A stretch of 64,000 bases of DNA from Mannheimia sp041807705 (GCF_041807705.1 NZ_JBGTYY010000001.1:1-64000), one strand, 5' to 3'; numbered from the stretch's first letter, positions 44,705-54,403 are shown. The notes: generated by a model not told the origin, from the letters alone. A program made the numbers and translations.

Positions 44705-46345
44705 ATGCAGAAAATCAATCCTGTTCAAACCTTTGCTTGGAATGCTTTAACTCAGCATAAAGCAGATAACCTCTCCATTCCTCAACTTTTCGCTGAAGAT
44801 GCCAGCCGTTTTGATAAATATTCCCTTCGTTTTGAAAACGAATTGCTGGTCGATTTTTCTAAAAATGCGATTAATGACAAAACCCTTACCCTACTTCGCC
44901 AATTAGCAAATGAATGCGGTTTGGATTCAGCTAAAAATGCGATGTTCTCGGGTAAGAAAATCAACCGCACAGAAGATCGTGCTGTTTTACACGTTGCGTT
45001 GCGTAACCGTGCTAATACGCCAATCGCTGTTGATGGTAAAGATGTAATGCCAGAAGTAAATGCCGTATTAGCTAAAATGAAAGATTTCTGTGAGCGTGTT
45101 ATTTCAGGAGAATGGAAAGGTTACACGGGCAAAGCAATTACTGATGTGATTAATATCGGTATTGGTGGCTCAGACTTAGGCCCTTATATGGTAACAGAGG
45201 CTCTACGCCCTTACAAAAACCATCTGAATATGCACTTTGTGTCGAATGTTGATGGTACTCACATAGCAGAGGTATTACGCAAGTTAAACCCTGAAACCAC
45301 TTTAGTGTTAGTCGCTTCAAAAACCTTTACCACGCAAGAAACAATGACCAATGCCCTTTCTGCCCGTAAATGGTTATTAGATTCAGCGAAAGATGAATCA
45401 GCGGTGGCAAAACATTTCGTGGCACTTTCAACCAATGCGAAAGAGGTTGAAAAATTTGGTATTGATACCGCAAATATGTTCGAGTTTTGGGATTGGGTAG
45501 GCGGTCGCTATTCACTTTGGTCTGCGATTGGCTTATCTATCGCCCTTTCTCTTGGTTTTGAAAACTTTGAGCAACTTCTTGCGGGTGCTCACGCAATGGA
45601 TCAGCACTTCCTATTAACACCAATTGAGAAAAATATTCCAACCACATTGGCTTTAGTGGGAATTTGGAATAACAACTTCTTAGGGGCAGAATCTGAAGCG
45701 ATTTTACCTTACGATCAATATATGCACCGCTTTGCGGCTTATTTCCAACAAGGTAATATGGAATCAAACGGTAAATTTGTTGGACGTGATGGTAAACCAG
45801 TTACCCATCAAACAGGACCAATTATTTGGGGCGAGCCGGGTACGAATGGACAGCACGCATTCTATCAATTAATCCATCAAGGCACTAAATTAATTCCTTG
45901 TGATTTTATTGCTCCAGCTCAAACGCATAATCCGTTAAGCGATCATCACAACAAACTACTCTCTAACTTCTTTGCCCAAACCGAAGCTCTGGCATTTGGT
46001 AAATCAAAAGAAATGGTAGAAAAAGAGTTTTTAGAGGCAGGCAAAACCCTTGAGGAAGTCGCTGAAATTGTCCCATTTAAAGTGTTTACAGGTAATAAAC
46101 CGACTAACTCAATCTTGGTACAAAAAATCACGCCTTATAGTTTAGGTACCTTAATTGCAATGTACGAACACAAAATTTTCGTACAAGGTGTAATTTTCAA
46201 TATCTACAGCTTCGACCAATGGGGTGTGGAATTAGGTAAACAACTGGCTAATCGCATTTTACCAGAGCTAGAAAATAATGAAGAAATTACCAGCCACGAC
46301 AGCTCAACCAATGGCTTGATTAATCAGTTTAAGGCTTGGAGATAA
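44705..46345 (+). CDS. pgi: glucose-6-phosphate isomerase
   Basis: Interconverts glucose 6-phosphate and fructose 6-phosphate. 546 residues, usual length. Motifs: GIGGSDLGPYMVTEAL, SKTFTTQETMTNA, the first family signature WVGGRYSLWSAIGLS and the second region near VFTGNKPTNSILVQ. AAGGAAA precedes the ATG. Confidence 0.97.
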   Translation: MQKINPVQTFAWNALTQHKADNLSIPQLFAEDASRFDKYSLRFENELLVDFSKNAINDKTLTLLRQLANECGLDSAKNAMFSGKKINRTEDRAVLHVALRNRANTPIAVDGKDVMPEVNAVLAKMKDFCERVISGEWKGYTGKAITDVINIGIGGSDLGPYMVTEALRPYKNHLNMHFVSNVDGTHIAEVLRKLNPETTLVLVASKTFTTQETMTNALSARKWLLDSAKDESAVAKHFVALSTNAKEVEKFGIDTANMFEFWDWVGGRYSLWSAIGLSIALSLGFENFEQLLAGAHAMDQHFLLTPIEKNIPTTLALVGIWNNNFLGAESEAILPYDQYMHRFAAYFQQGNMESNGKFVGRDGKPVTHQTGPIIWGEPGTNGQHAFYQLIHQGTKLIPCDFIAPAQTHNPLSDHHNKLLSNFFAQTEALAFGKSKEMVEKEFLEAGKTLEEVAEIVPFKVFTGNKPTNSILVQKITPYSLGTLIAMYEHKIFVQGVIFNIYSFDQWGVELGKQLANRILPELENNEEITSHDSSTNGLINQFKAWR

Positions 46346-46397
46346 CAACAAGCAGTTAAATTTCGCTAAAATTTTGCAATGAGCAATCCATAAAACA

Positions 46398-46434
46398 AAA
46401 GCGGACAAATCTGTATTTGATTTGTCCGCTTTAT
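46398..46434. terminator. bidirectional terminator between pgi and artM
   Basis: AAAGCGGACAAATC (46398-46411) pairs with GATTTGTCCGCTTT (46419-46432), a 14-base-pair stem between convergent genes with A-rich left and T-rich right flanks. Confidence 0.8.
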
Positions 46435-46450
46435 TATTGATATTAGCTTA

Positions 46451-47134
46451 TTAGGCTTTTTCTACTTCAAGTCGCTCAAAGGCTAATACTTTACTTTCTA
46501 ATTTTCTTAAAAGCACCGTCATAATGCCTGTAATCACTAAATAGATCACACCAGCCATTCCGTAAATGGTAAGAGCATCATACTCCGTGCCATATAATTG
46601 GCGAGCGTAGCCCATAATATCCATAATCGTAATGGTTGAAGCAAGCGATGTGCCTTTGAAAACTAAGATAATTTCATTACTGTAAGAGGGTAAAGCACGT
46701 TTTAGTGCATAAGGAATTAAAATTTTGAGCGTATCTAAACGGCTTAAACCCAATGCAGCACAGGTTTCCCATTGCCCTTTAGGAATAGCTTTTACCGCAC
46801 CGTGAAACAGTAATGTGGTATATGCAGCACTGTTTAGTGATAATGCCAATACCGCACAGAACCAAGCATCTGAAAATAATCCCCACGCTGCACTTTGAGT
46901 AATCCACTCAAATTGTCCCGGCCCATAATAAATTAAGAAAAACTGAACGAGCAATGGTGTTCCTGTAAATAGCGTTAAGAAACCATTCACAAGCCATTTT
47001 ACTGGTCGATTTTCCATTGAGAGCAGGAAAGTAAGGCTTACCGCTAACACAAAACCAATCACCAACGCCACTGCCATTAACGCAAGGCTGGTTGGAATAC
47101 CCTGTGCAATTACGCTTAAATATTCTTGCCACAT
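46451..47134 (-). CDS. artM: arginine ABC transporter permease ArtM
   Basis: Inner-membrane permease, 227 residues, five or so helices. The amino-acid permease EAA-type motif is ALGLSRLDTLKILIPYALKRALP. Start at the ATG at 47134 with AGGAGGC upstream; it lies just after the artQ stop with a two-base overlap region. Last gene of artPIQM. Confidence 0.93.
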   Translation of the reverse strand: MWQEYLSVIAQGIPTSLALMAVALVIGFVLAVSLTFLLSMENRPVKWLVNGFLTLFTGTPLLVQFFLIYYGPGQFEWITQSAAWGLFSDAWFCAVLALSLNSAAYTTLLFHGAVKAIPKGQWETCAALGLSRLDTLKILIPYALKRALPSYSNEIILVFKGTSLASTITIMDIMGYARQLYGTEYDALTIYGMAGVIYLVITGIMTVLLRKLESKVLAFERLEVEKA

Positions 47135-47135
47135 A

Positions 47136-47807
47136 TTATCTGCCTCCTCTTTCAAAACGAGTAAAACGTAATTCAAGACGGCGAATAACAACTTGGCTGA
47201 TTAAGGTAATAGCCAAGTAAATCAAGGCAGCTAAGCCATACCAAGTAAATGGCTCGTGAGTACGGGTGTTAATTAGCTCTGTTTGACGCATTAAATCGTG
47301 AACACCAATAAGAGAAACCAATGCCGTATCCTTAAGTAACACTAACCATTGGTTGCTCAAACCCGGTAAAGCGTGTCGCCATACTTGAGGCATCACAATA
47401 TTAATAAAGGTATAACTGCGGCTTAAACCAAGAGCCGCTCCAGATTCCCATTGCCCAAGCGGAATAGCTTGAATTGCACCACGCAAACTTTGTGAAGCAT
47501 AAGAGGCAAAAATAAATGAGAGTGCTACAACACCACAGCCAAACGGTCCAACTTCAACATATTGCCCTGTCAGCAATTCCAATACTTCAGGTGTACCAAA
47601 ATAGATTAAAAAGACAACCAGAATTTCCGGTAAACCACGCAATAATGTTAAAAAAGTGCTTGTTGCTTTACGCACAACCGCCCATTTGCTCGTTTCTAAT
47701 GAAACAAAAACAATAGACAGCACAAAGCCAAGCAATAAAGAACAAACCGCTAACCCTAAGGTCATTAGGGTTGCGGTATAAATTAAGGGAAGATAATCAG
47801 TAAACAT
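47136..47807 (-). CDS. artQ: arginine ABC transporter permease ArtQ
   Basis: Partner permease of ArtM, 223 residues, with EAA-type motif ALGLSRSYTFINIVMPQVWRHALPGLSNQWL and N-terminal helices (YLPLIYTATLMTLGLAVCSLLLGFVLS). Four bases separate it from artI. Confidence 0.94.
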   Translation of the reverse strand: MFTDYLPLIYTATLMTLGLAVCSLLLGFVLSIVFVSLETSKWAVVRKATSTFLTLLRGLPEILVVFLIYFGTPEVLELLTGQYVEVGPFGCGVVALSFIFASYASQSLRGAIQAIPLGQWESGAALGLSRSYTFINIVMPQVWRHALPGLSNQWLVLLKDTALVSLIGVHDLMRQTELINTRTHEPFTWYGLAALIYLAITLISQVVIRRLELRFTRFERGGR

Positions 47808-47811
47808 CAGA

Positions 47812-48540
47812 TTATTTTGTCATCCATTTATCGTAGATTTTTTGGTATTCGCCATTCTCTTTAATCGCTTTAATACCTTTGTTTAAGCTTTCAACTAACT
47901 CAGCTTTAGATTTGTTTACCGCAATACCTAAACCATTATTGAAGTATTTTTTATCGGTAACTTTGTCGCCAACAAAACCTAATTCAGGATTTTTGTTGAA
48001 CATTTCTCTTACTACATCAGTATCGCCAAAGATGATATCAATACGTCCATTTTTCAGGTCTAAAATCGTATCTTGTAAACTTGCGTAAGATGAAGCCGTG
48101 TATTGTTTCACTTCATTTGCGATATATTGCTGATAAGTTGTACCGTTCTGTACACCCACTTTTTTCGCCGTTTCAAGAGTTAAACCTTTATCTTTTACCG
48201 CAATGAAACTTGCTGAGCTTTCATAATATGGGTCAGAGAATAACACCTGTTTTGCACGAGCTTCTGTAATATCAATCGCTGAAATTGCCGCATCAAAACC
48301 ACCACGACCTTTCATTAAACTTGGGATTAATGAGTCAAATGATTGGCTTTTGAAATGACAAGTTGCATTGATTTCTTTACAAATTGCATTGGCGATATCC
48401 ACATCAAAGCCGATAATTTCGCCTTTCTCATTGGTTAATTCAAAAGGTGGGTAGCTTGGCTCCATCGCAAAAGTGATTTCTTGCTGTGCATTTGCCATTG
48501 CAGAGGTAGCAATTAAAGTTGCTAAAAATAATTTTTTCAT
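47812..48540 (-). CDS. artI: arginine-binding periplasmic protein ArtI
   Basis: Substrate-binding protein of the arginine transporter. 242 residues with signal peptide MKKLFLATLIATSAMANAQQ, then the type 3 solute-binding signature GFDVDIANAICKEI. Start at the ATG at 48540 with AAGGACA upstream; the frame is open 50 codons further but would run back into artP. Confidence 0.94.
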   Translation of the reverse strand: MKKLFLATLIATSAMANAQQEITFAMEPSYPPFELTNEKGEIIGFDVDIANAICKEINATCHFKSQSFDSLIPSLMKGRGGFDAAISAIDITEARAKQVLFSDPYYESSASFIAVKDKGLTLETAKKVGVQNGTTYQQYIANEVKQYTASSYASLQDTILDLKNGRIDIIFGDTDVVREMFNKNPELGFVGDKVTDKKYFNNGLGIAVNKSKAELVESLNKGIKAIKENGEYQKIYDKWMTK

Positions 48541-48559
48541 TGTTGTGTCCTTATTTTTA

Positions 48560-49291
48560 TTAGGAGTGTGAAAGATAATTTGCAAACGCTGCTGTTTTTG
48601 GTTGCATAAAACAACTTGCATCGCCTTGTTCAATAATTTTACCGTGTTCCATATAAACCACTTTGGTCGCCACTTTTCTGGCAACGCCAACTTCGTGAGT
48701 TACAATCACTTGTGTAATGCCTGTTTGTTGAAGTTCTTTAATAATATCAACTACTTGGGCGGTAATTTCAGGGTCAAGAGCCGCTGTCGGTTCATCAAAA
48801 AGTAACACCTGCGGCTGCATCATTAACGCTCTAGCAATTGCTACACGTTGCTGCTGACCGCCAGAAAGGTGCAATGGAAAACGATCTGCAAACTCGCTTA
48901 AACGTAAACGTGCCAAGTGTGTTTTCGCACGATTTGTTGCCTCTTCTTTACTTAACCCAAGCACTTTCATCGGTGCTTCAATTAAGTTTTGCATTACCGT
49001 TAAATGCGGCCATAAATGATATTGCTGAAACACCATTCCCACTTCACGGCGTAATAAACTTACTTCTTTACTATTAGTTTTGGCAGCCAAATCGAATTTA
49101 TGATTTGCGATGGCTAATGTGCCTGATTGCGGCACTTCCATTAAGTTTAAGGTACGAATTAAAGTACTTTTGCCCGCCCCACTTGGGCCAAGCAAGACGA
49201 CGGTGTCGCCTTTTTCAATCTCTAAATTAATGTCAAATAAGGCTTGATTTGAGCCATAAAAGAAATTGACATTTTGAATACGAATTGCCAT
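48560..49291 (-). CDS. artP: arginine ABC transporter ATP-binding protein ArtP
   Basis: 243-residue ATPase. Walker A LGPSGAGKSTLIR, signature LSGGQQQRVAIARAL, Walker B VLLFDEPTAALDPE, then the His switch VTHEVG. Start at the ATG at 49291 (MAIRIQNVNFFYGSNQ). First gene of artPIQM, with a candidate ArgR box about 50 bases upstream. Confidence 0.96.
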   Translation of the reverse strand: MAIRIQNVNFFYGSNQALFDINLEIEKGDTVVLLGPSGAGKSTLIRTLNLMEVPQSGTLAIANHKFDLAAKTNSKEVSLLRREVGMVFQQYHLWPHLTVMQNLIEAPMKVLGLSKEEATNRAKTHLARLRLSEFADRFPLHLSGGQQQRVAIARALMMQPQVLLFDEPTAALDPEITAQVVDIIKELQQTGITQVIVTHEVGVARKVATKVVYMEHGKIIEQGDASCFMQPKTAAFANYLSHS

Positions 49292-49339
49292 TCGTGAAAA
49301 TCCTACTACATTTAAAATAATGAATGAATAATAATTATT

Positions 49340-49357
49340 TTTGCATAAATATGCAAT
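49340..49357. promoter_or_regulatory. candidate ArgR box upstream of artP
   Basis: TTGCATA-AA-TATGCAA is a perfect inverted repeat. The surrounding 18 bases fit the ARG-box frame WNTGAATWWWWATTCANW except for the symmetrical change of TGAAT to TGCAT. It lies about 50 bases before the artP ATG. ArgR controls artPIQM in E. coli; here this is inferred. Confidence 0.5.
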
Positions 49358-49498
49358 ATTTTTTTCTTTTCCAACAAAATTTTTGTAATAAAATAACACT
49401 TACATCGTCTAACATCATTAAATAACGTAATTTATTCGGAATACAAATACTGATTACGCTATAATGTTCTCCAAGATAATATAAGATAGGATTTCAAT

Positions 49499-51244
49499 AT
49501 GATTAGATACTTTTTCGCACTTCTCTTGAGTTTATTGATGATAAACTCATCTCACGCTAATCTCTTCTCTCAGCCAAAATTTCTAAAATCTGAAGAAGCC
49601 TTTGTTTTTTCAATCCAAAACGAAAATGAAAAATTACAGTTAAATTGGGATATTGCAGACAATTATTATCTTTATAAAAAAGAAATCCGCATCACGCCTC
49701 ACAATATTGAGCTGGGCGACATCGCATTTCCTACTGCCGAGCAACATAACGATGAATTTTTCGGGCAGGTTGAGATCTATCGCAACCACTTAGCACTCAA
49801 CGTGCCGTTTAAAGAGGTGAAAGACAATGCTTCAATCGAAGTGGAATATCAAGGCTGTACCAAAGGTTTCTGCTATCCGCCGGAACGGGTAGAACTGAAA
49901 TTTGACAGCATTCTTTCTGCCACGCCTGAAGAGCTTGAGCAACAGGGAACACAAGCGGTCGAAAATAGCGAAAATTTTGCAAACGCCGATAATATGACCA
50001 AAGCAGAGCAAGATCAGCTAGCTGAAAATCTAGCCAATAATCGCTTTTCAATTTTCTGGTTTTTTGTATTAGGAGTCGGTTTAGCTTTCACACCTTGTGT
50101 GCTGCCGATGTTACCATTGCTCTCTGCAATCGTAATTGGCAATAAAAACCGCCCATCAAATACCAAAGCCTTAATGCTCAGTATTGCCTATGTGCAAGGG
50201 ATGGCGGTTACTTACACCTTACTCGGCTTAATTGTGGCGGCTATCGGCTTGCCTTTCCAAATCGCCTTACAAAGCCCACCTGTGTTGATAGGTTTATCTA
50301 TCGTCTTTATTCTGCTTGCCTGCTCAATGTTTGGCTTATACGAAATCCGGCTGCCAAACAGCTGGCAACAAAAACTCAATGCAATGAGCCAAAAACAGCA
50401 AGGCGGTGCGTTGGGTAGCGTGTTTTTAATGGGGATGATCGCAGGCTTAATTGCCTCCCCTTGCACCTCTGCTCCGCTTTCAGGTGCATTGCTGTATGTG
50501 GCACAAAGTGGTGATTTAGTCACCGGTGGATTAGCTCTCTATCTACTCGCACTCGGAATGGGCTTACCATTGATTTTAATTACCTTATTCGGCAACAAAA
50601 TTCTGCCAAAATCTGGCGAATGGCTGCTAAAAGTGAAAGCTGCCTTCGGCTTTGTTATGCTTGCCTTACCGGTGTTCTTATTAAGCCGTGTGCTGCCAAG
50701 CCACTATGAGCCGTTTTTATGGTCAGCCCTTGCTATTGCGTTTTTGATCTGGTTGGTGGATGCCATTCCATCTAATTCGATCATCAAAAAAATCATCAAA
50801 GGCTTATTATTACTTGCTTTAGCCATCGCCGCTAAACCTTGGGCAGATTTAGCTTGGAACGGCTCAACTGCTCAACAACAAAATACACAGCACTTAGCGT
50901 TGGAAAAAATTCAATCACTTGCAGATTTAGAGACAAAATTGACCGCTTCCAAAGGTAAAAAAGTGATGCTCGATCTCTATGCAGACTGGTGTGTCGCCTG
51001 CAAAGAGTTTGAAAAATACACCTTTAGTGACCAAAATGTTCAGCAAAAACTGAATGAAATGGTGGTACTACAAATTGATATGACGAAAAACTCGACTGAA
51101 AATACCGAGCTGATGAAACACTTTAATGTATTAGGTTTGCCAACCATTCTGTTTTTTGATGAAAACGGCAATGAAATGAGCCAATCTCGTGTTACCGGCT
51201 TTTTAGAAGCAGACAAATTCTTAGACTGGTTAAATAAACTATAA
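49499..51244 (+). CDS. dsbD: thiol:disulfide interchange protein DsbD
   Basis: Carries reducing power from cytosolic thioredoxin to periplasmic proteins. 581 residues: signal peptide (to about residue 21, SSHA), periplasmic alpha domain with CTKGFCYPP, eight membrane helices with the cysteine pair in FTPCVLPMLP and ASPCTSAPLSG, and a C-terminal thioredoxin-like domain with WCVACKEF. All six redox cysteines are present. Confidence 0.96.
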   Translation: MIRYFFALLLSLLMINSSHANLFSQPKFLKSEEAFVFSIQNENEKLQLNWDIADNYYLYKKEIRITPHNIELGDIAFPTAEQHNDEFFGQVEIYRNHLALNVPFKEVKDNASIEVEYQGCTKGFCYPPERVELKFDSILSATPEELEQQGTQAVENSENFANADNMTKAEQDQLAENLANNRFSIFWFFVLGVGLAFTPCVLPMLPLLSAIVIGNKNRPSNTKALMLSIAYVQGMAVTYTLLGLIVAAIGLPFQIALQSPPVLIGLSIVFILLACSMFGLYEIRLPNSWQQKLNAMSQKQQGGALGSVFLMGMIAGLIASPCTSAPLSGALLYVAQSGDLVTGGLALYLLALGMGLPLILITLFGNKILPKSGEWLLKVKAAFGFVMLALPVFLLSRVLPSHYEPFLWSALAIAFLIWLVDAIPSNSIIKKIIKGLLLLALAIAAKPWADLAWNGSTAQQQNTQHLALEKIQSLADLETKLTASKGKKVMLDLYADWCVACKEFEKYTFSDQNVQQKLNEMVVLQIDMTKNSTENTELMKHFNVLGLPTILFFDENGNEMSQSRVTGFLEADKFLDWLNKL

Positions 51245-51253
51245 AGGAACAAA

Positions 51254-51823
51254 ATGAACCAAGAAAACCATCAAATTGAAGATATTATTCGCATTTTTGA
51301 TGAATGCTTTGCCGACGAATACAATACTCGCTTAGAACGAGGCGGCGATTATCCAATTTATTTACCTGCTTTTTTAAACGAAGACGGTGTACCAAGCGAA
51401 CGCCCTTACAACGTGATTTTATTTGCTCACGGTTACTACAGCAGTGCATTGCACGAAATTGCTCATTGGCTGGTTGCTGGTGAAGAACGCCGAAAATTAG
51501 AAGATTTCGGTTATTGGTATGAACCGGACGGTAGATCAGCCGAACGCCAACGTGAATTTGAAAGTGCAGAAGTAAAACCCCAAGCGATTGAATGGGTGCT
51601 GGCAACAGCCTCAGGTTTCCGCTATTTTGCAAGTGCCGATAACCTTTCAGGCAACCCGGGCGATAATTCTTCATTCAAACAGGCTGTGTACGACCAAGTA
51701 AAAATTTATGCAGAACGTGGTTATCTCTCTAAACGAGCAGAAACCTTGCGTAAAGCATTATGTGCATTCTATGGTACGCCTTATGTAATTGATTTAAAAC
51801 AATTTAATATTGAACGGATTTAG
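51254..51823 (+). CDS. epmC: elongation factor P hydroxylase EpmC
   Basis: Hydroxylates the modified lysine of elongation factor P. 189 residues with the metal-binding HEIAHWLVAGEERRKLEDFGYWYEPDGR motif near residues 72-98. Nine bases after dsbD in the same direction, so probably co-transcribed. Whether epmA and epmB exist in this genome cannot be seen here. Confidence 0.88.
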   Translation: MNQENHQIEDIIRIFDECFADEYNTRLERGGDYPIYLPAFLNEDGVPSERPYNVILFAHGYYSSALHEIAHWLVAGEERRKLEDFGYWYEPDGRSAERQREFESAEVKPQAIEWVLATASGFRYFASADNLSGNPGDNSSFKQAVYDQVKIYAERGYLSKRAETLRKALCAFYGTPYVIDLKQFNIERI

Positions 51824-51846
51824 TTGCAAAAATCTGAAAAAATATG

Positions 51847-51873
51847 ACCGCTTGTCTTTACAAGCGGTTATTT
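51847..51873. terminator. hairpin of two inverted uptake signals between epmC and the RidA gene
   Basis: ACCGCTTGT (51847-51855), loop CTTT, ACAAGCGGT (51860-51868), then TATTTCC. A tight pair of facing uptake signals between convergent genes, typical of uptake-signal terminators in this family. Confidence 0.75.
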
Positions 51874-51901
51874 CCTAATAAGAATCAGCAAATATCAGTT
51901 T

Positions 51902-52246
51902 TTAAACCGCAGCCTTTACCACAATTTCCACTTTCCAATTTGGGTTGGCTAGTTTTGCTTCAACAGCGGCTCTAGGTGGAGCGTTATTTGGGGCAACCCA
52001 TTCGTCCCACGCACGGTTCATTTCAGCATAATCTGACATCTCTTTTAAATACACCATTGCCATTAAAATTTTGCTTTTATCGGTATTAGCTTTTGCTAGC
52101 CATTTGTCAATTTCAGAAAGCACTTGTTGAGTTTGGGTGTAAGCATCGGCTGTTTCATCAACTGGCACTTGTCCTGCCAAATAAGCCACACCATTGTGGA
52201 TTGCAACTTCCGAAAAACGTTGTCCGACTTCAATACGTTGAATCAT
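51902..52246 (-). CDS. RidA/YjgF-family protein (YoaB-like)
   Basis: 114 residues. Family motifs: HNGVAYLAGQVPVD, a central TQQVLSEIDKWLAKANTDKSKIL helix and NAPPRAAVEAKLANP with the conserved Arg. RidA proteins hydrolyse reactive enamine/imine intermediates from PLP enzymes, but this YoaB-like subgroup is less studied. It follows a small lipoprotein gene with no gap. Confidence 0.85.
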   Translation of the reverse strand: MIQRIEVGQRFSEVAIHNGVAYLAGQVPVDETADAYTQTQQVLSEIDKWLAKANTDKSKILMAMVYLKEMSDYAEMNRAWDEWVAPNNAPPRAAVEAKLANPNWKVEIVVKAAV

Positions 52247-52247
52247 T

Positions 52248-52754
52248 TTATCCTCTCGTTTTTACACATTGTCCTTTATAGGCTTTATGCCCTTTAATCT
52301 CGTGTTTAATCACCATTTTATTTGTATCAAAATCCGTAACGGTAAACTCTATCACCTTATGATTTTCACTATTTGAAAGAGAATCGAACAAGTTTTCCTC
52401 AAATTGCTGCAATTCACTATCACGCTGTAATTCCGCCCAAATCTCAGAACGATGCGTACGTTGTAGAGATTCTGACATCACCCTATAAATAATTTTGCCG
52501 CTTTTTACCGTCCAATTCCCGTTTTGCTGTAAGTTATAAACAAAAATCGGCTTTTTAATCGGGTAGTGAATATCTCCCCTATTGTTCACAGTCCCATTGC
52601 CAGAAAATCTAAAGTGATCGACAGTTCGAATGTCAAAATCATTGTAATCTATCGTGCATTGCCAATTTCCGACTAACTGATTTGAATTAGAAATGGCTGA
52701 TGAACAGCCTGCTAACGCAAGTGCTGATAAGCCTAAAAAAAGTAATTTTTTCAT
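52248..52754 (-). CDS. small lipoprotein of unknown function
   Basis: 168 residues with signal peptide and lipobox ALAGC (Cys17). The mature part starts with a lipocalin-like stretch LVGNWQCTIDYND and is mostly beta-like with polar loops. I do not recognise the family. The gene lies between ilvE and the RidA-like gene in the same direction. Confidence 0.75.
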   Translation of the reverse strand: MKKLLFLGLSALALAGCSSAISNSNQLVGNWQCTIDYNDFDIRTVDHFRFSGNGTVNNRGDIHYPIKKPIFVYNLQQNGNWTVKSGKIIYRVMSESLQRTHRSEIWAELQRDSELQQFEENLFDSLSNSENHKVIEFTVTDFDTNKMVIKHEIKGHKAYKGQCVKTRG

Positions 52755-52785
52755 TTTATAAAAAGTATAATCTCAAAAAACAAAA

Positions 52786-52805
52786 GGGCGAAAAATATTT
52801 CGCCC
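52786..52805 (-). terminator. terminator after ilvE
   Basis: GGGCGAAA and TTTCGCCC form an 8-base-pair stem with loop AATA; read leftward it is followed by TTTTGTTTTTT. Confidence 0.8.
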
Positions 52806-52823
52806 CACCATTAAATACGAAAA

Positions 52824-53861
52824 TTATTCTACTTTTACAATCCAACCTTCTGGCGCTTCCACATCACCAAATTGAATGCCTGTTAATTCTGCATATAGAC
52901 GGCGAGTAATTGGACCAACTTCGGTTTCAGAATGGAAAACGTGGAAGTTATCTTTGTGTTGAATACCGCCAACAGGAGTAATCACTGCTGCTGTACCGCA
53001 AGCACCTGCTTCAATAAATTGATCAAGTTGGTCGATATACACATCGCCTTCAATTGCTTCCATACCTAAACGCTCTTTGGCAATATGAAGCAATGAGTAT
53101 TTAGTAATACTCGGTAAAATTGATTCTGAAATCGGCGTAATGAATTTGTTATCTTTGGTAATACCAAAGAAGTTTGCAGCACCAACCTCTTCAATTTTGG
53201 TATGCGTTTTCGGATCTAGATAAATGGCATCCGCAAATTTACGAGTCGCCGAGCTTTCTTCCACTGCTAATTCGTGTGGTAATAAACTTGCCGCATAGTT
53301 ACCACCTACTTTTACCCCGCCGGTTCCCATAGGAGCTGCACGGTCATATTCTGTAGTGATGAAGTTAGACGGAGCTACACCACCTTTGAAATAAGCCCCT
53401 ACTGGGCAGCAGAACACCGAGAAAATAAACTCAGGCGCTGCTCTCACGCCAATGTTTTCTCCCACGCCAATTAAAAATGGGCGTAAGTATAAAGTTGCAC
53501 CAGAGCCGTAAGGGCCTAGCCAATCTTGGTTGGCTTTCACCACTTCTTTACAAGCACGAATAAATAATTCGGTTGGCACGCGTGGCATTAATAAACGATC
53601 TGCAGTGCGTTGCATACGCTCTGCATTTTGATCAGGGCGGAATAGGTTGATTGAACCATCTTTACAGCGATAGGCTTTTAAGCCTTCAAAACATTGTTGC
53701 CCATAATGTAATGCCGTTGAGCCTTCGTGAATATGTAATGTGTTATCTTGTGTTAATTCGCCCTCATTCCATTTACCTTCTTTCCAATGTGCAATGAAAC
53801 GATAATCTGTTTTTATATAAGAAAAGCCTAAATTTGCCCAATCTAACTCTTTTAATGCCAT
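52824..53861 (-). CDS. ilvE: branched-chain amino acid aminotransferase
   Basis: PLP fold-type IV enzyme that makes or degrades Leu, Ile and Val. 345 residues, the longer BCAT type also found in H. influenzae and eukaryotes, not the roughly 309-residue E. coli IlvE. The PLP lysine is in GVKVGGNYAASL, and EEVGAANFF and EAGACGTAAVITPV are family motifs. Other branched-chain genes are not adjacent. Confidence 0.93.
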   Translation of the reverse strand: MALKELDWANLGFSYIKTDYRFIAHWKEGKWNEGELTQDNTLHIHEGSTALHYGQQCFEGLKAYRCKDGSINLFRPDQNAERMQRTADRLLMPRVPTELFIRACKEVVKANQDWLGPYGSGATLYLRPFLIGVGENIGVRAAPEFIFSVFCCPVGAYFKGGVAPSNFITTEYDRAAPMGTGGVKVGGNYAASLLPHELAVEESSATRKFADAIYLDPKTHTKIEEVGAANFFGITKDNKFITPISESILPSITKYSLLHIAKERLGMEAIEGDVYIDQLDQFIEAGACGTAAVITPVGGIQHKDNFHVFHSETEVGPITRRLYAELTGIQFGDVEAPEGWIVKVE

Positions 53862-53960
53862 TGTTGTGTCCTTTTATTTTTTTATGTTGAAAATAATTTC
53901 GACATTCTAAAACAAAATAGCGGTTGAAGTAAGGAGTTTTCAGCGAAATTGAGCGAAAAA

Positions 53961-53993
53961 ATTAAGGCTCTTAATTTACTTAAGAGCCTTAAT
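53961..53993 (-). terminator. terminator after grxD
   Basis: ATTAAGGCTCTTAA and TTAAGAGCCTTAAT form a 14-base-pair stem with a five-base loop; read leftward it is followed by TTTTTTCGC. Confidence 0.85.
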
Positions 53994-54009
53994 AATTAAC
54001 TTGAAACAA

Positions 54010-54336
54010 TTATGCTACGTGTTTTTCAGCCGTTTCTTTTAATAATGCTTGAAGTTCGCCTTTTTGGTACATTTCTAATACGATATCACAACCGCCGATT
54101 AGCTCGCCTTCTACCCATAATTGTGGGAAAGTTGGCCAGTTTGCGAATTTTGGTAATTCAGCACGGATATCAGGGTTAGTTAAAATATCCACATAACCGA
54201 AAGGCACTTGGCAGTTAATTACTGCCTCTACCGCACGAGCAGAGAAACCACAAGATGGGAATTTTGGCGAACCTTTCATATAAAGTAGAATTGGGTTTTC
54301 GCTAATTTGTTGTTTGATTTTGTCGATAGTTTCCAT
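54010..54336 (-). CDS. grxD: monothiol glutaredoxin GrxD
   Basis: 108 residues, CGFS-type glutaredoxin that carries [2Fe-2S] clusters. Active site KFPSCGFSARAV near residue 30. Start at the ATG at 54336 (METIDKIKQQI). Single gene with its own terminator. Confidence 0.95.
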   Translation of the reverse strand: METIDKIKQQISENPILLYMKGSPKFPSCGFSARAVEAVINCQVPFGYVDILTNPDIRAELPKFANWPTFPQLWVEGELIGGCDIVLEMYQKGELQALLKETAEKHVA

Positions 54337-54403
54337 TTTTAGCCTCAATAGAATTTAAAATAGTTGAGTAATTATATCAGAATTAAGCCTATACCGAAAT
54401 AGT

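Noticed and set aside
49323..49340. Second ARG-box-like sequence (TGAATAATAATTAT) next to the first
   Set aside because: Its right half matches only three of five bases, and centre spacing to the other box is 17 rather than the roughly 21 bases seen for paired ARG boxes.
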